A stretch of 64,000 bases of DNA from GCA-2737725 sp033763995 (lineage in GTDB: Bacteria > Pseudomonadota > Alphaproteobacteria > Rhodospirillales > Rhodospirillaceae), in assembly GCA_033763995.1 (NCBI GenBank), contig JANRJL010000034.1, positions 1 through 64,000 on the forward strand, read 5' to 3'. Below are positions 33,738-42,629 of this stretch, one piece after another. The position numbers were made by a program, and so were the translations under genes. Positions within the stretch are counted from its first letter, which is position 1. Each line of letters starts with the position of its first letter. Under the pieces are notes generated by a model that did not search any database, was not told the DNA's origin, and worked only from the letters and a program-made list of their open reading frames with translations.

Positions 33738-34991
33738 TGTAATCACCTGACAGTTTTGGCGCGCCCGAGGACGGGCGCGGGACCGCAAGAGTCCTGCGCG
33801 CCCTGTCCTGGGCGTGGCCATGCCGCTCCTTGGGCGGGTTTAGAATGGAGTTTCCACACACCCATCAGAACCCACAAGGAGACCAACATGACCACGAACG
33901 ACAAGATAGCACGACGCAAGCTGAGCCTGCTTGAACTTGCGAGCGATCTGAACAATGTCAGCCGCGCCTGCAAGGTGATCGGCTACAGCCGCCAGCAATT
34001 CTATGAGATTCGGCGCAACTTTCAGACCTATGGCGCCGAAGGGCTGATTGATAAGATTCCCGGCGCGAAGGGACCCCATCCCAACCGGGTGACGGCCGAG
34101 ATCGAACAGGCCGTCTTGGCCTATAGCTTGGAACACCCCTGCCATGGGGCCTTGCGGGTGGCCCAGGACTTGGCCCTGAAGAACGTCCAGGTCAGCTCGA
34201 CCGGGGTCCGTGGGGTCTGGACCCGCCACAACCTGCTGACCAAGCACGAACGGCTGCTGCGCCTGGAACGTCAGCAAGGCGAGCGCAAGATCGAACTGAC
34301 CGAAGGTCAGATCAGGATGCTGGAACGCTTCAGTCCCGAGTTCCGCGACCGCCACATCGAAGCCCCGTATACCGGGGCCTTGGTGGGGGTCGACACCTTC
34401 TTCGTCGGCGCCATGAAGGGGGTGGGCAAGATCTATCTGCAAACCGCCATCGACTGCCATTCCCGCCATGCTTGGGCCAGATTGTACACCAACAAGATGC
34501 CCGTGACGGCCGTGCATCTGCTCAACACCGACGTGATCCCGACCTTCGAGGCGCACAACGCCAAGATCGCGACCGTGCTCAGCGACAATGGCCGCGAGTT
34601 CTGCGGCCGGCCCGACCATCATCCCTACGAGTTGTTCTTGCAGCTCGAGGAGATCGAGCACCGGACCACGCGCGTTAAACGGCCTCAGTCAAACGGCTTC
34701 GTCGAGCGCCTGCATCGAACTTTGCTGGATGAACACTTCCGTGTTGAAGGCCGCAGAACCTGGTTCGAGACCGTCGAGGAGATGCAAATCTCGCTCGACG
34801 CCTACCTCATCACGTACAATACTCAGCGGCCACACCAGGGTCGCGGCATGAACGGCAGAACGCCGGCCACCGTCTTCGTCGCCGGTCTGCCCGCCAACAT
34901 CAACAAACCAAAGGAGGAAGCCGACAGAAAAACCAAACCCAAGAAAGCGGCCTGAACCTGCTCAAACGAGCGGTACTGTCAGGTGATTACT
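33738..34991. mobile_element. IS481-family insertion sequence
   Basis: About 1.25 kb bounded by inverted repeats: GTAATCACCTGACAGT at 33739-33754 and its complement at 34975-34990. It carries one intact transposase. Outside bases do not show a clear target duplication. It borders the AT-rich DUF262/HEPN island on the right. Confidence 0.85.
33888..34955 (+). CDS. IS481-family transposase
   Basis: A 355-residue DDE transposase. The N-terminal helix-turn-helix (DLNNVSRACKVIGYSRQQFY, residues about 20-40) and a second HTH-like part are followed by an integrase core with the catalytic acids in VDTFF, SDNGREF and NGFVERLH. The sequence ends in a Lys-rich tail. AAGGAG lies six bases before the ATG at 33888. 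The gene fills the element between its inverted repeats and seems intact, so the element may be active. Confidence 0.93.
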   Translation: MTTNDKIARRKLSLLELASDLNNVSRACKVIGYSRQQFYEIRRNFQTYGAEGLIDKIPGAKGPHPNRVTAEIEQAVLAYSLEHPCHGALRVAQDLALKNVQVSSTGVRGVWTRHNLLTKHERLLRLERQQGERKIELTEGQIRMLERFSPEFRDRHIEAPYTGALVGVDTFFVGAMKGVGKIYLQTAIDCHSRHAWARLYTNKMPVTAVHLLNTDVIPTFEAHNAKIATVLSDNGREFCGRPDHHPYELFLQLEEIEHRTTRVKRPQSNGFVERLHRTLLDEHFRVEGRRTWFETVEEMQISLDAYLITYNTQRPHQGRGMNGRTPATVFVAGLPANINKPKEEADRKTKPKKAA

Positions 34992-35103
34992 GTCTTTGTA
35001 CAGCCCGAGGATAAACTTTGGCGGCTGATCCACCTTGCTTTCGAATTCGCTGCGCGACGGACCCCGCATAAATAACGATGTGACCATAGGATTTAGTAAA
35101 GGA

Positions 35104-35619
35104 CTAAGCTTCGTCGAATGCTTGATGAAATGCAAAAAGCACTCGTTTAGCGAAACGGTGGGTCGAGGCAGCTTCCTCTATAGTCGTGCTTCTGACTCCG
35201 GAATGCGCAAATGAGTGCCGCCAACGCAATAACTGTTCGTAACATGTCCCGATATTTTTGCCCAAGCGCTTATCTATGCGTTGAGTTTTACTTAGAAGAA
35301 CGGCCTTAAATCTCTTTGATATTTTCTCTCCGAAAAGCTCGGCATACTTGTGGAGATCACTAATATTTATGCGACTATTCAATTTCTCATAATTGTTCTC
35401 AGCAAATTCGCCAAATGCGATGTGCTGTCTCATTGCATAATTTACTAGTATGCCTTTTACGCAGTTCTCATAACTAGCAACAATCATTACGACCAGGAGA
35501 CCAGCCAAATCAGCACGAAACTCCGCAGCAGCCCCAAGCGAGTTCGGAACGAACTTTGCCATTTCTTCGATAAGCTGCTCAGTACGTTGAAAGTGGTAGC
35601 CTAGGTCATTCCGTGGCAT
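35104..35619 (-). CDS. HEPN-domain putative RNase
   Basis: A 171-residue helical protein of the HEPN superfamily, MAE_28990/RiboL-PSP-like branch. The catalytic Rx4H motif is clear: R134-H135-S-F-A-H139 in LLRWRHSFAHSG. An early helix (LLVVMIVASYENCVKGI) matches the branch. HEPN proteins of this kind are metal-independent RNases in toxin-antitoxin and defence systems. Its start overlaps the end of the DUF262 gene by 14 bases, so the two are translationally coupled. Base composition is much more AT-rich than the surroundings. Confidence 0.85.
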   Translation of the reverse strand: MPRNDLGYHFQRTEQLIEEMAKFVPNSLGAAAEFRADLAGLLVVMIVASYENCVKGILVNYAMRQHIAFGEFAENNYEKLNSRINISDLHKYAELFGEKISKRFKAVLLSKTQRIDKRLGKNIGTCYEQLLRWRHSFAHSGVRSTTIEEAASTHRFAKRVLFAFHQAFDEA

Positions 35620-36688
35620 CTGTGAGGATTCTCTTAGCTGCCGCGAGTCGCGACCTCAGCACTTGAGTGTCTGTGGTAGCTCCCGTTATGTACGGAGTAT
35701 AGTTAGGATCTCCAAAAAGACGGCCATACCGGTCTTTAAGTTGATCAGAAGTTATTTCCGGGTTTTCAAGAAGAGTAAGCATTACTGACTCGAGGACTGC
35801 TGCATTAATCACGCCCTTTGGCCGAAAAGGGCGATCCAAAGCTGCATTGACGATCTTTATGACTTCAGGAAGCCGCGCCTTAAACCTAGCTGCTCGCTCT
35901 GAATCAAATGATCGATTCGCAGACATATTCGTATTTAAATATCTGAGCATCGGTTTTTCGTAGTTCGGCCAATCCTCAAACAATGAAAAGAGTCGCAGGA
36001 GCAACTCAACGTCTTTCTGATTTTTGTGTGGTTTCTCAATTGACAGAATCTTTTGCCAATCCTTCAAAAGATTAAGAGCTTGAAGCTCTTGAACAATATT
36101 GCCACGGTAAACTGCATTCCTTATTTCTTGCGGCTTTAGCTGGGTGCCGCCTGTGTTAAGTCTTTCAAAAATATGAAAAACGCTGTCGCTTCTTAAGCTA
36201 GGTTTTAGCTGCTTAATGTGAATTGCTCGAAGTGTCGAATTCTTAAGCTTACGTTGGTCTCGGGGGGAAAGCTCCTCAAACGTCTTGCCGTTATACTCCG
36301 ACCTCTCAGACAATCCCTTAAGTCGAAACACTAGGCGACGCGACTGGTTGTCTGGCTCTCCAAAAAAGCCTTCAAAAAAGTACTTCACTGACATAATGCG
36401 TTGTTGACCGTCGATCACCTCAAGTTTGCTATCATCGTTCACGTACAAAAAAATCTGAGGGACGGGCAATCCCATCAAGAACGATTCAATTAGTTTTGAA
36501 GCTTGCTCGATTTTCCAAACGTATCGGCGTTGGTAAAAAGGGATGATTATGTCGCCGCGCCCTACCTGAGCTGCAAGAAGCTCTAATGGCGGATCTGACG
36601 GCGAAACAGAAATATCGAATTCAACAAATGGAGTATCATCACTTTCGTGCTCAGTTTCAAAGTCACTCCAATTATCGCTATCTGCCAC
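35606..36688 (-). CDS. DUF262 (ParB/GmrS-like) protein
   Basis: A 360-residue DUF262 protein. The GTG at 36688 is chosen because GGAGGAG lies seven bases upstream; a TTG at 36733 gives a longer frame. Motifs in order: IIPFYQRRYVW (48-58), VIDGQQR (91-97), FERLNTGGTQL (174-184) and QEIRNAVYRG (187-196), the NTPase/nuclease-like core shared with GmrS, BrxU and SspE. No DUF1524 HNH domain follows, so the nuclease part is probably supplied by the coupled HEPN gene. Together they look like a two-gene defence or abortive-infection module on an AT-rich island beside an IS481 element. Confidence 0.9.
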   Translation of the reverse strand: MADSDNWSDFETEHESDDTPFVEFDISVSPSDPPLELLAAQVGRGDIIIPFYQRRYVWKIEQASKLIESFLMGLPVPQIFLYVNDDSKLEVIDGQQRIMSVKYFFEGFFGEPDNQSRRLVFRLKGLSERSEYNGKTFEELSPRDQRKLKNSTLRAIHIKQLKPSLRSDSVFHIFERLNTGGTQLKPQEIRNAVYRGNIVQELQALNLLKDWQKILSIEKPHKNQKDVELLLRLFSLFEDWPNYEKPMLRYLNTNMSANRSFDSERAARFKARLPEVIKIVNAALDRPFRPKGVINAAVLESVMLTLLENPEITSDQLKDRYGRLFGDPNYTPYITGATTDTQVLRSRLAAAKRILTDATE

Positions 36689-36809
36689 TGTTAGTCTCCT
36701 CCAAAACGCCCCCAGTTTGTTGTTATGTCCCAAATTTCAGTCCGAAGTTTCAATTGTAATGTAGACTATCTTGCCATCTATCTGGGCCCAATTCAGTTCA
36801 TAATCCTAG

Positions 36810-38378
36810 CTACTTCTTCTTCTCGTCGAGTCCGTGCGCGACCGCCTGCATGGCGCCGGGCAGCGGGGCGTCGTCGAGGATGTCGAGCCCCTGAGCCAAA
36901 CGCGAGTTCGGCAGGCCGTAGAACAGGTACAGCGCCGCGCCAACGGCAAGATACGTCACCAGGATGATCGCCGGGATCGGGTCGCCCGAGGTCGCCTTGA
37001 CGATGATGTCGATGATCAGCGGCGCGGCCATGATGCCGGCGAAGATCACGCCCAGGATCGGCATCCACGTGCCGCCCGGCGCGCGGAACGGGCGGTGCAT
37101 GTCGGGCCGCGTCTTGCGCAGCCACAACACGCTCACGCAGACAATCCCGAAAGCAAACGCCGTGCCCAGGCTGACGAGATCGCCCAGGATGGTGATGGGC
37201 AGCAAGGCCGCCGTCACGGCGATGATGCCGCCCAACAGGATGGTGCCGATCCACGGCGTGCGGAATTTCGGATGAACGGTTGAAAACGCGCGCGGCAACA
37301 GGCCGTCACGCGCCATGGAGAAGAAGATGCGCGTCTGGCCGTAGGTCAGGATCAGCATGACCGACGACAGCCCCGCCACCGCGCCGACCTTGATGAAGAA
37401 CGAGAACGCCGGCATGTCCATGCGGTCCACGGCGATGGCGATGGGTTCCGGCACGCCCAGCTCGCGGAAGGGCACGATGCCGGTCAGCACCGCGGCCACG
37501 GCCATGTAGATCGCCGTGCAGACGAACAACGAACCCAATATGCCGAAGGGCATGTCCTTTTTCGGGTCGCGCGCCTCGGCGGCGGCGGTGGAGACCGCCT
37601 CGAAGCCGACGTAGGCGAAGAAGATGACCGAGGCCGCGCGGAACACGCCCTCGACGCCGTATTTGAAACCGCCCTCGTTCTCGGGGATGAACGGCACCCA
37701 ATTCTCGGCGTTGACGAAGAACACGCCCACCAAGATGAAGGCCAAGAGCACGCCGACCTTGATGAACACGATGACGTTGTTGACGGTGGCGGATTCCGAC
37801 ACGCCGATGACCAACAAGGCGGTCACCATGAGGATGCCGGCCGCCGCCACCAAATTGATGTCGCCGGTGATACGGAACGCCAAATGGCCCGCCTCGTCGG
37901 CGGTGGATTGGATGGTGGAGGCCGCCAACTCCGGCGGGATCATGATGCTGAAGTCCCGCAAGAAACTCGTGACATAGCCCGACCAGCCGACAGCCACAGT
38001 GGCCGCAGCCACACCGTACTCCAGCACCAAGAGCCAGCCCATCACCCAGGCGAACACCTCGCCCATGGTGGCATAGGAATAAGTGTAAGCGGAACCGGCC
38101 ACCGGCATGCTGGAAGCCAATTCGGCATAACACAGGCCGGCAAAGGCGCAGGCCAGGCCCGCGACGACAAACGACAACAGCACGGCCGGACCGGCGAAAT
38201 TGGCGGCGGCATTGCCGGTCATCACATAGATGCCCGCGCCGATGATGCAGCCGATGCCCAGGAATACCAGGTTCCACGGCCCCAGCGTGCGCTTCAAGCT
38301 GTGGCTTTGGGACTCCTTCTGGATTTGGTCGATGGATTTCTTGATGAATAGCCGGCTGCCGCCTGCTCCATTTGACAT
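36810..38378 (-). CDS. APC-family amino acid permease
   Basis: A 522-residue amino acid/polyamine/organocation transporter with about twelve to fourteen transmembrane helices. The first helix holds GIGCIIGAGIYVMTG, the substrate-binding GxG region of the CAT/YfnA group; FFAYVGFEAVSTAAAEARDP is the helix 6 signature, and RIFFSMARDGLLP follows helix 8. It would import amino acids or amines with protons. It sits just left of the foreign island and is monocistronic as far as can be seen. Confidence 0.92.
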   Translation of the reverse strand: MSNGAGGSRLFIKKSIDQIQKESQSHSLKRTLGPWNLVFLGIGCIIGAGIYVMTGNAAANFAGPAVLLSFVVAGLACAFAGLCYAELASSMPVAGSAYTYSYATMGEVFAWVMGWLLVLEYGVAAATVAVGWSGYVTSFLRDFSIMIPPELAASTIQSTADEAGHLAFRITGDINLVAAAGILMVTALLVIGVSESATVNNVIVFIKVGVLLAFILVGVFFVNAENWVPFIPENEGGFKYGVEGVFRAASVIFFAYVGFEAVSTAAAEARDPKKDMPFGILGSLFVCTAIYMAVAAVLTGIVPFRELGVPEPIAIAVDRMDMPAFSFFIKVGAVAGLSSVMLILTYGQTRIFFSMARDGLLPRAFSTVHPKFRTPWIGTILLGGIIAVTAALLPITILGDLVSLGTAFAFGIVCVSVLWLRKTRPDMHRPFRAPGGTWMPILGVIFAGIMAAPLIIDIIVKATSGDPIPAIILVTYLAVGAALYLFYGLPNSRLAQGLDILDDAPLPGAMQAVAHGLDEKKK

Positions 38379-38598
38379 GCTAGGTTCCCCTCTTGTGGCC
38401 TGCCGATCCCCAAACCGGCGAGGCGAGAATCACGAAGTTGAACAAGACCTTAGAGGCAGTCTCCGGCCGCCGCAATGCGGCAAAGGCTGCCACGCAGCGC
38501 CTGGAAAAAAATGCCGAGAGCCGGGCCCGGCCCGCGGCAATCATGGCGCCGCGCTCCATAACCTCTTGTAAAATATACGATTTCTCATCCCGACGCAC

Positions 38599-38614
38599 TG
38601 GCATGACGATTGCA
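38599..38614 (+). promoter_or_regulatory. Sigma-54 (-24/-12) promoter
   Basis: TGGCATGACGATTGCA matches the RpoN consensus (TGGCACG-N4-TTGCA) at all but one position, with GG at 38600-38601 and GC at 38612-38613 exactly ten bases apart. It lies 55 bases upstream of the gene at 38670. A short CGGGCC/GGCCCG hairpin separates the two. The rest of the 38379-38669 gap shows nothing else I can support. Confidence 0.65.
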
Positions 38615-38669
38615 ACTCTGAGGGCGAAGGTCGGGCCGAAGGCCCGATGCCCTGTGGAGAGTTGTGGTC

Positions 38670-39101
38670 ATGTCTGTGATTGATTTTATTTCCGTTCGCC
38701 GCCGCCAGGACGACGCATTGTCCGAACCCGGCGGCGCCAAGGCCAAGGCCGGCACGGATCAGACGCGCGCCACCGCGCCCGCGGCGCTGTCGGCCAACCA
38801 ATTCGCCCGCCATATCTCGCAAATCGCCGAGGACGAAATGCGCCGCTCGATCAAGCGCCATGTCGACGTCATCGACCCCCGCGAAATGATCGACCTGGCC
38901 AAGATGATGGCCGAGCTGAAGGCGAAATACATCGCCATGACGCTGACGACCGCCTCCAACCGCACGCCCATGACCGACGCCGAGGTCGAGCAACTCAAGA
39001 GCCTGCGGCTGCGCGTGCAAGAACTGGAAGCCGCCTATAACGAAGTCAACGAGGCCATCGGCGCGCAGCTCGTCGAGGTTCGCGGCGTCTCGCGCGAATA
39101 G
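38670..39101 (+). CDS. Hypothetical helical protein
   Basis: A 143-residue protein. An Ala/Lys-rich first third is followed by amphipathic helices (EDEMRRSIKRHVDVIDPREM; LKSLRLRVQELEAAYNEVNE) that could form a coiled coil at about residues 105-130. No family is recognised. ATG at 38670 has GGAGA nine bases upstream; a GTG at 38664 is less well placed. Control by the sigma-54 promoter upstream suggests a role in nitrogen response, motility or envelope, but this is inference. A strong terminator follows, so it is transcribed alone. Confidence 0.7.
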   Translation: MSVIDFISVRRRQDDALSEPGGAKAKAGTDQTRATAPAALSANQFARHISQIAEDEMRRSIKRHVDVIDPREMIDLAKMMAELKAKYIAMTLTTASNRTPMTDAEVEQLKSLRLRVQELEAAYNEVNEAIGAQLVEVRGVSRE

Positions 39102-39147
39102 CGCGGGATCCCATCCAAGTTTCGTCACTGAACCGAAGTGACCACAG

Positions 39148-39191
39148 CCCCGGGTTCCCGGCCAGAATGGCCGGGCCGGGGCAACTTTTTT
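39148..39191 (+). terminator. Strong rho-independent terminator
   Basis: CCCCGG/CCGGGG and CCCGGCC/GGCCGGG form a 13-bp stem with a three-base bulge and a five-base loop, followed by CAAC and TTTTTT. It ends the small sigma-54-driven gene. Confidence 0.8.
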
Positions 39192-39272
39192 GTGGCCGTC
39201 ACTTCCCGCTGGTGTCTTCCGGGCTACGCCCCGCCCCTCTATGTTAATGTCATGCCATAAGGGGACGGGGCC

Positions 39273-40091
39273 ATGACCTTTGATGCGATGATGCGGCGAC
39301 AATTCTTGGCCGGCGGGCTTATGACCGCTGCCGGGACTCTCGCCTGCACGAGAGCCTTCGCGCAGTCGAAGCCCACGGTTCTGGTGGCGGGTGCCAGCGG
39401 CGGCACGGGCCGGCTCATCGCCGCGGCGTTGCTGAAAGAGGGCTTTGCGGTGCGCGGGCTCACTCGCGAGCCCGAGCGCGCCGCGCCCGCCGGCGATCCG
39501 GCCATCCAATGGGTCAAGGGCGACGTCAAGGACGCGGCGAGTTTGCCGGCCGCCATCGGCGGCGCCAAGATCGTCATGTCCGCCGTCGGCGCGCGCGAGC
39601 CGCAAGGCGAGAACCGTCCCGAAAAAATCGACTGGGAGGGCGTGCGCAACCTGATCGACGCGGCCAAGGCCGCAACTGTCGATCACTTCGTGCTGGAGAG
39701 TTCCTGCAACGTCACGATCCCGGAGCATAACTTCAACAAGATCTTCAACGGCCTGCTGCTGTGGAAATTGAAGTCGGAGGATCATCTGCGCGCCTCCGGC
39801 CTCGGCTTCACCATTGTCCGTCCGCCGCAGTTGCTTGACGAGCCCGGCGGCCTCAAGGGCATCCGGTTCCAGCAGGGCGACCTGGGCGGGCCGGGCCAAA
39901 TCGCGCGAGCCGACGTGGCGGCGGTGATGACGGCCGCCCTCTCCCACCGCGCGGCGCGCAACACGACCTTCGAAATTTTCGGTGACGACAGCCGGCCGCC
40001 CGGCGCATGGCGCGAATCCTTTACCGCGCTGAAGCCGGGATGTTTCGACCGGCCGTCCTGCGGCTTGCCGGCCCAGGAGGAACCGCGATGA
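39273..40091 (+). CDS. Exported NmrA-like NAD(P)-binding protein
   Basis: A 272-residue atypical SDR of the NmrA/NAD(P)H-binding group. A twin-arginine signal (MRRQFLAGGLMTAAG, cleavage near AFA-QS) is followed by the nucleotide motif VAGASGGTGRLI and later VRPPQLLDEP. It lacks the YxxxK of classical SDRs. It overlaps the next, related gene by four bases (ATGA), so both are made together; one copy has a signal and the other does not. Possible roles are redox sensing or quinone/aldehyde reduction. Confidence 0.85.
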   Translation: MTFDAMMRRQFLAGGLMTAAGTLACTRAFAQSKPTVLVAGASGGTGRLIAAALLKEGFAVRGLTREPERAAPAGDPAIQWVKGDVKDAASLPAAIGGAKIVMSAVGAREPQGENRPEKIDWEGVRNLIDAAKAATVDHFVLESSCNVTIPEHNFNKIFNGLLLWKLKSEDHLRASGLGFTIVRPPQLLDEPGGLKGIRFQQGDLGGPGQIARADVAAVMTAALSHRAARNTTFEIFGDDSRPPGAWRESFTALKPGCFDRPSCGLPAQEEPR

Positions 40092-40966
40092 CCCAGCGCG
40101 TTCTTGTCTCGGCCGCCAACGGCCGCACCGGCCGCGCGATTTGCACGGCGCTGGCCAAAGCCGGCGCCGAGGTGCGGGCCTTCATCCGCAATCCGGCGCA
40201 GGTCGAGGGGCTCAAGGCCCTGGGATTCGCCGACGTCGTGGTCGGCGACATGCTCAAGCCCGAAACCATCGGCCCGGCCGTGGCGGGCTGCCAGGCCGTC
40301 GTGCACATCGGCCCGCCCATGCACGCCGACGAAAAACTCATCACGCAGCATTTCGTGACCGCCGCCATGGCCGCCGGGGTGCAGCGCTTCGTTTACTACT
40401 CGGTGATGCATCCCTTGCGGCGCGAAGTGCCGCACCACGCCCGCAAGCTCGACACGGAAGAAATGATCATCGAGTCCGGCGTGCCCTACACGATCGTGCA
40501 ACCGATCCGTTACATGCAGCACCTCGAAGGGCTGTGGAAGGAGATCCTGGCCACGGGCGTGCATGCCATGCCGTTCAGCACCCGCGTCAAATTCAATGTC
40601 GTCGATCTCATGGACTTGGCCGACGCCACGGCCAAGGTCGCCACGCACGACGGCCACATTCACGCCACCTACGAACTGGCCGGACCCGAAAGTCTCAGCC
40701 AGGACGACATGGCCGCGATCATCGGCGACGTCCTCAAGCGCAAGGTCACCGCGCGGCAGGTTCCGCTGGACGAGATGGCCGCCAAGGCCAAGGCGGCCGG
40801 GGCGACCGATCAGCGCATCGAGACCATGCGCAAGATGAACGCCCATTACGACCACAGCGGCTTTTTGGGCAATGCCAACGTCTTGCAATGGTTGTTGGGC
40901 CGCGCGCCGACCCGCTTCCGCGCCTATGTCGAACGCCTGGCCCGGCGCGACGGATTGATTCCATAA
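40088..40966 (+). CDS. NmrA-family NAD(P)-binding protein
   Basis: A cytoplasmic NmrA/QOR2-like protein of 292 residues. SAANGRTGRAICTALAK is the nucleotide-binding motif, FVYYSVMHPL and TIVQPIRYMQ match the family. The ATG at 40088 has AGGAGG eight bases upstream and overlaps the stop of the previous gene. Members include NmrA redox sensors and NAD(P)H:quinone reductases; the ARRDGL end is not diagnostic. Confidence 0.87.
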   Translation: MTQRVLVSAANGRTGRAICTALAKAGAEVRAFIRNPAQVEGLKALGFADVVVGDMLKPETIGPAVAGCQAVVHIGPPMHADEKLITQHFVTAAMAAGVQRFVYYSVMHPLRREVPHHARKLDTEEMIIESGVPYTIVQPIRYMQHLEGLWKEILATGVHAMPFSTRVKFNVVDLMDLADATAKVATHDGHIHATYELAGPESLSQDDMAAIIGDVLKRKVTARQVPLDEMAAKAKAAGATDQRIETMRKMNAHYDHSGFLGNANVLQWLLGRAPTRFRAYVERLARRDGLIP

Positions 40967-40970
40967 ACGC

Positions 40971-41366
40971 TCAAACATCGGGTTCAATCCGATTTTCCGG
41001 CAGGCGCGCGGCTCGCCCGATCTCTTGGATCATCGCCTCGATCCGCGCCGTTTCGTCGTCCGCCAAGGGGCGTTTGCGCTTGCGGCGATGGATCAGAAAC
41101 TCGTCCAGCGGCGCGGCCGCCCGGCTGAGTTGGACATGCCCAAAGTGCTGCCCCGAGCCGGCGAACTTATGCACGATGTCGTGCACGCTCTGAAGCAGGT
41201 CCCAACCGCGCGGATCGCCGCGATGGGCCAGACATTCTGCCCAGGTCGCGCGCAGCTCGGTGAAACGCTGGGGAAGTTCCCGGGCGAAGTCCGCGCTCAG
41301 GGCCTTCAAGCGCTCCGCCACGGCCGGGGTCAGCGCGGGATGTGCCTTGTCGTCAGATGAACTCAT
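40971..41366 (-). CDS. Stand-alone Hpt phosphotransfer protein
   Basis: A 131-residue histidine phosphotransfer protein. IVHKFAGSGQHFG has the HKxxGS pattern with His66 as the likely phosphorylated residue, in a four-helix-bundle context. The end carries a basic patch (HRRKRKRP). It converges with the NmrA gene. Single Hpt proteins shuttle phosphate between hybrid kinases and response regulators; the window holds one such hybrid kinase (56628) but that one has its own Hpt. Confidence 0.75.
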   Translation of the reverse strand: MSSSDDKAHPALTPAVAERLKALSADFARELPQRFTELRATWAECLAHRGDPRGWDLLQSVHDIVHKFAGSGQHFGHVQLSRAAAPLDEFLIHRRKRKRPLADDETARIEAMIQEIGRAARLPENRIEPDV

Positions 41367-41608
41367 CGCCGTGGGCCCCGATTGAAATTCCAGCGCCTGG
41401 AAACACGTTGATGGGCCCCTAAGGACCCGTCAATCGCCCTCCCGGGACATGGTCTCTTAGAGATGTGACCGACTTTAGGCGAAAACAGGGGAAATTGGGT
41501 TGCCAGCGATACGAATGGGGGGCTAAACCGGCCGTGGGAATGTCCGTATAATCCGTCGCGGGAAGCTTCGGTCGCGGCCTGACGACTGAGCAAAAGTAAC
41601 GGTTTCAC

Positions 41609-42619
41609 ATGAACGCGACCGACGTCTTTTTTGAACTTCCGCTCGATAAGTGGCCGTTGTTCGAGAACCAGACCTTGGCCCATTCCAAGCTGGTGCTGGG
41701 CTACAACATGAAGCCGCAGCTCGACATGTTCAACACCGACGGCATCGGCCAGGGCTTGCGCGATCCGGTCAACGCCACCAAGGACATGCGGCTGACGGAC
41801 AAGGACCGCAGCCGCCTGGCCGGCTTGTTGCGCGCGACCAGTTTCGACGTTTACTCGGTGCGCGCCGCCATGAGCGAGGCGCTGACCGACACGGAGCTGG
41901 CGCAGATCAAGATTCCGGAAAAAGACCAAGCCCAGCTGCAGACCTATTTGAACAACTATTCGCGCGGGCTGCTGTCGGCCTTGCTGGTGGGCACGGACCT
42001 GACCGTCACGAGCCGCGACTCGCTGGCCACCATCATGCAAAGCGAAGCGCGCGGCGTGGTGCTGGCCAACATCGTCGAAATCTCCAAGAAGCTCGGCATC
42101 AAACCGCAGGATATCGTTCTGTACATCGGCAAGCTGTCCGAGATCATCCTCGCGATTTCCTACTATCAACGGGTCTATGACAGTTTCGCGCCGGACCTGC
42201 GCGAGCTTCTGCTGTTCGTGAAAAAACTGCACGATGCCGAGGGCGTCGGCGCGCAATTCCCGGGGTTGAAGAAAGACACCCAGGACGTGATGGCCATCGG
42301 CCGCAACGCCCTGGTCTATCTCAAGGGGTACTTCGAGCAGTTCAAGAAGGTCGAAAACTTCTTCAACTCGATCACGCCGGAAAAATTCAAGGCCCTGAGC
42401 GAGGGCGTCGACAAGCACTACCGCGCCATCGGGCAGGTGGTGTGCTTCTGGCAGATCCGCATCGACCAGTGGCAGCGCAAGTTCCCCGCGAGCGGCGACG
42501 AGCGGCGCGAAGGCACGATTCAACAGCGCTACAAGTTCTTCAAGGAGTCGATCGGCTTGAACCTGGACAAGATCGCCGAGAGTTTGGACGTCGTGAAGTA
42601 CGCGGAATTGAACATCTAG
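41609..42619 (+). CDS. Conserved-looking protein of unknown function
   Basis: A 336-residue soluble, mostly helical protein (no signal or membrane segment) with regular amphipathic helices and segments such as YSRGLLSALLVGTDLTVTS and SEIILAISYYQRVYDSFAPD. No family is recognised. A TATAAT at 41547-41552 could be a -10 box, though no -35 fits it. It lies divergent from the Hpt gene and ten bases before an exported TPR-like protein, with which it is probably cotranscribed. Confidence 0.75.
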   Translation: MNATDVFFELPLDKWPLFENQTLAHSKLVLGYNMKPQLDMFNTDGIGQGLRDPVNATKDMRLTDKDRSRLAGLLRATSFDVYSVRAAMSEALTDTELAQIKIPEKDQAQLQTYLNNYSRGLLSALLVGTDLTVTSRDSLATIMQSEARGVVLANIVEISKKLGIKPQDIVLYIGKLSEIILAISYYQRVYDSFAPDLRELLLFVKKLHDAEGVGAQFPGLKKDTQDVMAIGRNALVYLKGYFEQFKKVENFFNSITPEKFKALSEGVDKHYRAIGQVVCFWQIRIDQWQRKFPASGDERREGTIQQRYKFFKESIGLNLDKIAESLDVVKYAELNI

Positions 42620-42629
42620 GGAGGACATC

